Part shown: positions 6,082 through 9,950 of the stretch, one piece after another | How positions within the stretch are numbered: position 1 is the first letter of the stretch | Layout: every line of letters starts with the position of its first letter | Assembly (NCBI GenBank): GCA_035268985.1 | Contig: DATFJV010000004.1 | Span: forward strand, 1-9,950 | Reading direction: 5' to 3' | Source of the DNA: JAAYHV01 sp035268985 | GTDB lineage: Bacteria > Bacillota > Clostridia > Peptostreptococcales > Anaerovoracaceae | DNA: 9,950 nt | The notes under the pieces: model-generated | Told to the model about the DNA's origin: nothing | Seen by the model: only the letters and a program-made list of their open reading frames with translations | Database searches by the model: none | Translations under genes and position numbers: made by a program

Positions 6082-6590
6082 ATGTATTTATTAGCCTCAT
6101 ATTCTGTCCTCAGCAAAGAATATATTATCTGGTCGAGATAACCTCTATCCGCTTTGTAATTCTCTCTTAATATCCCATCTTTGTGCATGCCTAGGCTTTC
6201 ATATAGTTTAATTCCGATGGAGTTATCCGGGTACACATCAAGCCACAATCTGTTTGTATTAGTTTCATTGAAAGCATAATCAATTAAGCCTTCCATGGCT
6301 TCTTTTCCATAGCTATGACCTCTATCAGTTATGGCAATTCTCCTTATTTCAAATATATTTGACTTAAAATCAAGCCTTATAAGGGCATAGCCTTTAACCT
6401 CAGCTTTATCAAAAAATAATAAAAGTAAATGGTTAGGATTATTTATCTCAGACAAATGCTCTTCATGAGTGCCTATCCATATAAAATCTCTAATCTCAGG
6501 ATGCTTTTCAATTTCAATTATTCCATCAATTTCCTCAGGCAAGGCTTCATAAATATTCAATCTCTTAGTAGTTATTAATGCTTTTCTCAT
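6078..6590 (-). CDS. GNAT-family N-acetyltransferase (RimJ/RimL-like)
   Basis: This 170-residue protein is one GNAT domain, which transfers an acetyl group from acetyl-CoA to an amine. Visible: an N-terminal TKRLNIYEALPEE start typical of RimL-like members, and the central strand plus pyrophosphate-binding loop EIRRIAITDRGHSYGKEAM (81-99). Motif B is NRLWLDVYPDNSIGIKLYES (113-132), followed by LGMHKDGILRE (133-143). The loop reads R-G-H-S-Y-G where R-G-x-G-x-G/A is usual, a mild variation. GAGGTGAT (6600-6593) precedes the ATG at 6590, and a strong promoter lies just upstream. It is the first gene of a two-gene unit, its stop overlapping the start of the nuclease lipoprotein. The acceptor substrate cannot be told; no clear functional link to the nuclease is evident. 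Confidence 0.9.
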   Translation of the reverse strand: MRKALITTKRLNIYEALPEEIDGIIEIEKHPEIRDFIWIGTHEEHLSEINNPNHLLLLFFDKAEVKGYALIRLDFKSNIFEIRRIAITDRGHSYGKEAMEGLIDYAFNETNTNRLWLDVYPDNSIGIKLYESLGMHKDGILRENYKADRGYLDQIIYSLLRTEYEANKYI

Positions 6591-6608
6591 GTTATCACCT
6601 CAACACTA

Positions 6609-6637
6609 ATTATATATTTTAAAAATTCTAATTGCAA
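6609..6637 (-). promoter_or_regulatory. Promoter of the GNAT / nuclease-lipoprotein operon
   Basis: The minus strand reads TTGCAA (6637-6632), a 17-bp spacer and TATAAT (6614-6609). The predicted start near 6602 leaves only about a dozen nucleotides before the ATG at 6590, just enough for the GAGGTGAT site. Confidence 0.75.
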
Positions 6638-6686
6638 CAGTTAAGCTTATTCAAAGTCATTTAAAGTTATATATTATTTATAGTAA

Positions 6687-7901
6687 TTAAACTAGCCATA
6701 CGGGAACAAGCCATTCATTATCTGATATGGGCATTAAATCATTGCACATACAAATAATGTTGCCAGCATCAACTTCTTTATCAGATTTATTTAAAACTTT
6801 AAAATTGCGAGTAGCATTGCTCCTAGGTTTAGAACTTTTTTTAATTTCTATGGGTTGAAGCTTTCCATTTTCTTCAATTATTAGATCAATTTCTTTTTGG
6901 TCAAAATCTCTATAATAAAATATCGGTGGCCTCTTTCCGGAATTTAAATAACTCTTTATTATTTCAGATACTACAAATGTCTCAAAAAAAGCACCAGACA
7001 TAGCTGAAACCTCTAATGATTCACTCGATGTCCATCTCGTCAAGTAAGCACATAAACCAGTATCCATAAAATACATATTTGGCGTTTTTACAATTCTCTT
7101 CAAAGCATTATTAAAATACGGCTCTACTAAAACTACAATTCCAGAAGTAACTAATATTGACAGCCATTTTTTTGCAGTAGGAACCGATATACCAACATCT
7201 TTTGACAGTTCTGAATAATTCACCATTTGACTTGTTCTAGCAGCACATGCTGTTATAAATCTATGAAATTGCATTTCATCTGCAACTTGGCTTAAATCTC
7301 TTATATCACGGTTTATGTAAGTATCCACGTAAGAAGCATAAAACCTTTCAGTATCTTGGTTATTAGCATGCAATCCAGGCATTGAACCTTTATAAATTAA
7401 ATCATATATATCATTTAATTTCATGTGTTTTGCATATTCCAATCTACTTAATAGTCTTTTATGATTAGTTGTATAAGGTTCATTGGTAATGCCATTTAAT
7501 TCCGCCATAGAAATCCCTTGCATAGGTATGATTGCAACTCTTCCCGCAAGGCTTTCACTTACACCTTTCATCATTTGAAACATTTGTGAACTTGTAAGCC
7601 AAAAATCTCCGTTAGTCTTATGGGCATCAGCATAAATCTTAATATACGGAAGTAACTCTAAAGCATATTGTATTTCATCTATGGTAACAGGAGGACTATA
7701 TCTTTCAATAAATAATTGCGGTTCTTCCCTTGCTAACTGTCTTGCCATAGGGTCATCGAGAGTCACATACTTGCGCTTATCATCTGCAATTTTTTCTAAT
7801 AGAGTAGTTTTACCCACTTGCCTAGGCCCTGTCACTAATGCCACCGGAAAAGATGTAGACGCTTCTTTAACCACATTTTCTAAAAATCTATTAATAAACA
7901 T
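6687..7901 (-). CDS. AAA+ ATPase with C-terminal DUF4143 domain
   Basis: This 404-residue protein matches the common AAA_14/DUF4143 family, ATPases of poorly known function that often vary between strains. Order of parts: Walker A TGPRQVGKTT (24-33), the YVTLDDPMARQLAREEP box (45-61), Walker B PVTIDEIQ (71-78) and a sensor-1-like LTSSQ (102-106). A winged-helix-like segment NYSELSKDVGISVPTAKKW (228-246) follows. The C-terminal DUF4143 region has the nuclease-like pattern EIDLIIE...PIEIKK, with D339, E352 and K354 as the PD-(D/E)xK signature. Whether it cuts DNA is unproven. AGGAG precedes the ATG at 7901 by about 8 nt. It is a single gene: the acetyltransferase promoter lies in the 96 bp downstream, and its own promoter is set in a palindrome cluster. 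No obvious terminator is seen. Full-length and intact. Confidence 0.93.
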   Translation of the reverse strand: MFINRFLENVVKEASTSFPVALVTGPRQVGKTTLLEKIADDKRKYVTLDDPMARQLAREEPQLFIERYSPPVTIDEIQYALELLPYIKIYADAHKTNGDFWLTSSQMFQMMKGVSESLAGRVAIIPMQGISMAELNGITNEPYTTNHKRLLSRLEYAKHMKLNDIYDLIYKGSMPGLHANNQDTERFYASYVDTYINRDIRDLSQVADEMQFHRFITACAARTSQMVNYSELSKDVGISVPTAKKWLSILVTSGIVVLVEPYFNNALKRIVKTPNMYFMDTGLCAYLTRWTSSESLEVSAMSGAFFETFVVSEIIKSYLNSGKRPPIFYYRDFDQKEIDLIIEENGKLQPIEIKKSSKPRSNATRNFKVLNKSDKEVDAGNIICMCNDLMPISDNEWLVPVWLV

Positions 7902-7954
7902 TTAATTTCTCCTATATAATAATTCGAAACATTTCGTGCAATCTAATTAACTTT

Positions 7955-7983
7955 ATTCTACACGACAAATAATAAAATCACAA
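7955..7983 (-). promoter_or_regulatory. Promoter of the DUF4143 ATPase gene
   Basis: The minus strand has TTGTGA (7983-7978), 17 bp and TAGAAT (7960-7955), giving a leader of about 45 nt. TCGTG half-sites touch the -10 box (7960-7965), sit 7 bp upstream of the -35 box (7990-7995) and lie in the leader (7934-7939), so repression or autoregulation is plausible. Confidence 0.6.
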
Positions 7984-7989
7984 GAATAA

Positions 7990-8024
7990 TCGTGTTATTT
8001 AAACTAAAATTTTAAATTACACGA
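7990..8024. repeat. Inverted repeat with 14-bp arms, operator-like
   Basis: The left arm TCGTGTTATTTAAA (7990-8003) and right arm TTTAAATTACACGA (8011-8024) are inverted copies matching at 13 of 14 positions, with a 7-nt centre. There is no U-tract on either side, so it is more like a protein-binding site than a terminator. It lies just upstream of the DUF4143 promoter. Confidence 0.75.
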
Positions 8025-8075
8025 GCTTTTACGTTCTTTACAGATTAAAAATTTTTAGGGAGATGTATAAAAAAA

Positions 8076-8108
8076 ATTATGTACAAGTTCTTAATTGTTG
8101 TACATAAT
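8076..8108. repeat. Perfect 11-bp inverted repeat, possible minus-strand terminator
   Basis: ATTATGTACAA (8076-8086) and TTGTACATAAT (8098-8108) are perfect inverted copies around an 11-nt centre. On the minus strand the hairpin is followed by eight T (8076-8069), the layout of a rho-independent terminator. The stem is AT-rich, and no minus-strand gene lies upstream of it. It may instead be a binding site. Confidence 0.6.
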
Positions 8109-8257
8109 AGTTTATATATTGATATTTTAAGGTTTATATTGATTTATACAAATAGTACATTAAATGTTAGTTCCCTTGGATAAGAATTTTAAGTGAGCAA
8201 AGTTATGTTGATATACTAATAAATAATAACGCTAAGCCAAGAAAAAATCAAAGGATT

Positions 8258-8284
8258 AAAGTCTGCTGTAAAGTAGTCTTTTTT
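8258..8284 (+). terminator. Terminator-like hairpin upstream of the unknown gene
   Basis: AAAG-T-CTGC (8258-8266) pairs with GTAG-T-CTTT (8273-8281) around a 6-nt loop, with one T-T mismatch and one G-U pair. It runs into CTTTTTT (8278-8284). It sits immediately before the -10 box of the next gene and could block incoming plus-strand transcription. Confidence 0.45.
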
Positions 8285-8285
8285 A

Positions 8286-8294
8286 TGTTATAAT
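8286..8294 (+). promoter_or_regulatory. Extended -10 promoter of the unknown gene
   Basis: TGTTATAAT is an extended -10 element (TG-n-TATAAT). The best -35 candidate 17 bp upstream, CTGTAA (8266-8271), is weak and falls in the hairpin loop; extended -10 promoters often tolerate this. The start would be near 8301, about 22 nt before the GTG. Confidence 0.6.
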
Positions 8295-8322
8295 TTAAAA
8301 AAGATGAAAATGAGGTGGTAAA

Positions 8323-9084
8323 GTGGAAAAATTGAAAATTATAGATAAAAAGGTTTATATGCAAACAAAAGATTTTTTAGATCAATTGGGAATAGAATTA
8401 GAAGAAAGAGAATATATTGCAAATGCTAATTTTTGTTCAATTGTATCGGAGTATTGTAACAATAAGATTAGTGCAACTAAAATATTAGAAATATACGATT
8501 ATGTAACAGATGTTTTACAAGGACAATATCCAAAATTAATAATTCAAGTTCCAAAAGCAGATAGAATCTTGTGGGCGAAAAAAATAATAAAGAAATCTGA
8601 TAAATTAGGATTAACAGATGAAGAAATTGAATTCTTTGCATTTTGCATCGTTTACTCATTTTTTGTATATGGTATGAACGAAGAGACTCAAGAACCAGAA
8701 CAAGCAATATTTGAATTAACTTCAAAAGAAATCACTATAAAGCAATACGAATATGCTAAAAAAGAAAATTTATGGAAGTTTGAAGTTAAGCGATATTCGG
8801 ATACTAGTAAGAATGACTATGGATTTACAATGGAAAATCCCATCGAAGTTACAAGCGTAAGCATGGAATATTCATATTTAGGCGCAATTATTACTACTGA
8901 TGGTAAAGAAATAACATATAATAGAATTGGTTCTTTTTTAGGTAAAGATAATATATTTGTAGATGGTTATGAAATTTTTACAAAAGATTTATTTGGAAAG
9001 AAAAAAGTATCAACTCTTTATATTACTGGTGATGGCTGTGAGGACAGTCAAACTGCACCAAAAGGATTTAAATTTAAAAAATGA
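8323..9084 (+). CDS. Unrecognised 253-residue protein
   Basis: I do not recognise this gene. The GTG at 8323 is supported by GAGGTGG (8312-8318) 4 nt upstream and an extended -10 promoter. There is no signal peptide; a hydrophobic run at 103-116 (EFFAFCIVYSFFVY) looks like a buried helix rather than a clear membrane anchor. Residues 1 to about 120 look helical and charged; residues about 155-253 look strand-rich. The second part has features that suggest a conserved domain: ENPIEVTSVSMEYSYLGAII (171-190), DGKEITYNRIGSFLG (193-207), VDGYEIF (213-219) and a C-terminal STLYITGDGCEDSQTAPKGF (230-249) with one cysteine. It is probably cytoplasmic. It forms its own transcription unit with a hairpin terminator downstream, in a stretch otherwise lacking intact genes, so it may be horizontally acquired cargo. 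Codon use is AT-rich like its neighbours. Confidence 0.85.
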   Translation: MEKLKIIDKKVYMQTKDFLDQLGIELEEREYIANANFCSIVSEYCNNKISATKILEIYDYVTDVLQGQYPKLIIQVPKADRILWAKKIIKKSDKLGLTDEEIEFFAFCIVYSFFVYGMNEETQEPEQAIFELTSKEITIKQYEYAKKENLWKFEVKRYSDTSKNDYGFTMENPIEVTSVSMEYSYLGAIITTDGKEITYNRIGSFLGKDNIFVDGYEIFTKDLFGKKKVSTLYITGDGCEDSQTAPKGFKFKK

Positions 9085-9124
9085 GCCTAAATGAGACTTA
9101 ATATAGTGATATGATGATATTATT

Positions 9125-9155
9125 AAAGAAGATTTGAAGAGTCTTCTTTTATTTA
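9125..9155 (+). terminator. Rho-independent terminator of the unknown gene
   Basis: AAAGAAGA (9125-9132) and TCTTCTTT (9142-9149) form a perfect 8-bp stem with a 9-nt loop, followed by TTTTATTTAT. It lies 40 nt after the stop codon at 9084. Confidence 0.8.
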
Positions 9156-9574
9156 TAGCCATTAAATGGTAACTCATTAGCTAATATTTTTTTGTTTTAA
9201 ACTTCACTAGCCTTGTATTCTATAGTATTATTAAGACTTCTTTCGGTTTTAGCTAATACACTGTTATCTAGTGATAAGATAAGAATGTTAGTTGAATGCT
9301 AAAAATATGTTCTATATGTGCCAGAAGCAATGGCATAAAAGTAGATACAAGAAAAGAATTAAGCAAAATAGTTTTAGAAACACCTACATATGTATACGGC
9401 AATTAGTCAATACCTGAACATTTACCAAGCATTCTACTACAGATGGCCATTTTCGGTATCGGCAGAATGCTCAAATGGCAAACTTACTTTATACAATAAT
9501 ATGCTAATTAATATGATAACATCTACAAGGTAAGTCTTAAAATATATAGGATGTATAATAGGTTGCCATAATTA
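9156..9574. other. Stretch without a supportable intact gene
   Basis: Only fragments can be read here. On the plus strand, 9296-9499 is one frame broken by a single TAG at 9404. It starts MLKICSICARSNG (a CxxC pair) and continues after the stop as SIPEHLPSILLQMAIFGIGR. Another plus frame, 9390-9533, gives 47 residues with no good ribosome-binding site. On the minus strand a short piece (about 9276-9205) ends LNNTIEYKASEV. An inverted repeat AGCATTCT (9428-9435) / AGAATGCT (9464-9471) is flanked by CATTT/AAATG. None of this is recognisable; it looks like decayed coding sequence. Confidence 0.5.
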
Positions 9575-9838
9575 ATGACAGGACTTCTCTTATCTATAAT
9601 ATCGCTATGCTTTGATTCACGGCATAGATTTAGTTCTATTCATTGCCTCTCATGTAGCCTTTACCGGAGTAGCTATGCTAACCTTGCCACCGTATTTCAC
9701 TATGATAGTCAGAAATAGTAAACGGAAAAGGGCTTTGCTCTGGCTGGTGCTATATTGGTCTTTTTAAGTGTCCTATTTACTAACAGTGTGTTAGGTTTCG
9801 TTATAGTTTTACTAGGTACATTAATAATTTTTCTATAA
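9575..9838 (+). pseudogene. Decayed membrane-protein gene fragment
   Basis: Membrane-like protein segments lie in different frames and cannot be joined without frameshifts. One frame from the ATG at 9575 begins MTGLLLSIISL. A second, open from 9600 to 9767, contains HGIDLVLFIASHVAFTGVAM and then LTLPPYFTMIVRNSKRK. A third, open from 9722 to 9838, contains GFALAGAILVFLSVLFTN followed by SVLGFVIVLLGTLIIFL and a stop. The last two frames overlap at 9722-9767 near GGAAAAGGG (9724-9732), a likely slip point. The first and third share a phase, as does the broken frame at 9296-9499, so one ancestral gene of up to about 180 codons may have spanned 9296-9838. The family is not recognised. There is no clear ribosome-binding site at 9575. 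The balanced, hydrophobic composition argues for former coding rather than random sequence. Confidence 0.55.
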
Positions 9839-9842
9839 TTCA

Positions 9843-9868
9843 AAATGCCAGGTATAAACCTGGCATTT
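9843..9868 (-). terminator. Hairpin terminator after rplQ, possibly bidirectional
   Basis: AAATGCCAGGT (9843-9853) and ACCTGGCATTT (9858-9868) pair perfectly over 11 bp with an ATAA loop. It lies 20 nt past the rplQ stop. On the minus strand the GCCAGG core is followed by CATTTTGAATT, a modest U-tract; on the plus strand by CATTTGTATAT. rplQ is classically the last gene of the ribosomal alpha operon, so a terminator here is expected. Confidence 0.8.
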
Positions 9869-9888
9869 GTATATCATTTATTTACTTC

Positions 9889-9950
9889 TTATACAAGTTC
9901 TAAGAATACAACCTCAGCATTATCTCCATGCCTTGGCCCTAATTTTAATA
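9889..9950 (-). CDS. rplQ: 50S ribosomal protein L17, C-terminal end (cut by the right edge)
   Basis: The last 19 complete codons are visible, reading LKLGPRHGDNAEVVFLELV and then TAA at 9891-9889. The pattern K-L-G-P-R-x-G-D-x-A-E-x-V-x-x-E-L is the conserved C-terminus of bacterial L17, a large-subunit protein near the exit-tunnel opening. The gene comes from beyond the right edge and is followed by a strong hairpin. That fits its usual place as the last gene of the rpsM-rpsK-rpsD-rpoA-rplQ operon; those genes would lie outside the window. The segment is short, but the motif is distinctive. Confidence 0.88.
   Translation of the reverse strand, partial: LKLGPRHGDNAEVVFLELV

Larger units (their letters stand above)
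7902..8322. other. Palindrome-rich intergenic region between divergent genes
   Basis: This stretch of about 420 bp separates the DUF4143 ATPase (minus) from the unknown gene at 8323 (plus) and is very AT-rich. It holds two promoters, a TCGTGT inverted repeat with outlying half-sites (7934-8024), an 11-bp-armed GTACAA palindrome (8076-8108) and a terminator-like hairpin (8258-8284). I found no supportable gene: the readable pieces are under 20 codons and lack spaced ribosome-binding sites. Confidence 0.7.

Noticed and set aside
8064..8108. Tiny frame from ATG 8064 ending TGTTGTACATAA as a leader peptide over the hairpin.
   Set aside because: The GGGAG stretch directly abuts the ATG, too close for a ribosome-binding site, and no attenuated gene follows within about 200 bp.
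8477..8725. Minus-strand open frame of 82 codons inside the unknown gene.
   Set aside because: The Leu/Ile-rich product is a mirror of the plus-strand coding sequence; the plus frame is three times longer with a promoter, ribosome-binding site and terminator.
9177..9258. Repeated 10-mer TTAGCTAATA at 9177 and 9249.
   Set aside because: Short, AT-rich and largely self-complementary; chance repetition is likely and the flanks do not match.
9404..9406. In-frame TAG read through as pyrrolysine or by recoding.
   Set aside because: Three further TAA stops follow in the same phase, and the gene is also frameshifted; decay explains all of it.
9390..9533. 47-codon plus-strand frame starting ATG at 9390.
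   Set aside because: No properly spaced ribosome-binding site, no recognisable motif, and it overlaps another protein-like frame in a region that looks decayed.
8082..9901. Direct repeat TACAAGTTCT at 8082 and at 9892 (3' end of rplQ), as if an element had inserted into rplQ.
   Set aside because: Only 10 bp match with no further similarity; such repeats are expected by chance in 10 kb of AT-rich DNA, and no integrase or transposase lies between.

Overview
The window is low-GC DNA of a Gram-positive, Clostridia-like Firmicute. The evidence is a signal-recognition-particle RNA directly upstream of dnaX-ybaB-recR (the order also known from Bacillus), strong Shine-Dalgarno sites (AGGAGG-like), sigma-A promoters close to consensus, and GTG as an alternative start. 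The family or genus cannot be fixed from what is here.

Layout from left to right. (1) Positions 1-685, minus strand: a YbaK-type aminoacyl-tRNA deacylase followed at 8 nt by the start of a YitT-type membrane protein that runs off the left edge; a promoter lies upstream at 726-753. (2) Positions 953-2350, plus strand: a sodium-coupled symporter of the NSS family with its own consensus promoter, ending at a shared bidirectional terminator (2385-2414). (3) Positions 2421-5511, minus strand: a housekeeping operon, SRP RNA - dnaX - ybaB - recR - free methionine-R-sulfoxide reductase. The last three genes are joined by one-base TAATG stop/start overlaps. The SRP RNA has an excellent promoter, and its closing helix ends only 25 nt before the dnaX start codon. 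(4) Positions 5551-6590, minus strand: a GNAT acetyltransferase and a nuclease-like lipoprotein overlapping by ATGA, with a promoter at 6609-6637. (5) Positions 6687-7901, minus strand: an AAA+ ATPase of the DUF4143 type behind a promoter surrounded by TCGTGT palindromes. (6) Positions 7902-9840: a sparse, accessory-looking stretch. It holds palindromes, one unrecognised 253-residue gene (8323-9084) with its own promoter and terminator, and the decayed remains of a membrane-protein gene. (7) Positions 9889-9950, minus strand: the last codons of ribosomal protein L17 (rplQ), with a strong hairpin terminator.

Most of the window is ordinary chromosome: replication/repair (DnaX, YbaB, RecR), protein targeting (SRP RNA), translation quality control (YbaK), transport and oxidative repair. 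The parts that repay a second look are the SRP RNA-dnaX junction, the inverted-repeat array at the DUF4143 promoter, the unknown gene at 8323, and the degraded gene next to rplQ. I saw no CRISPR array, tRNA, insertion sequence or clear defence system.
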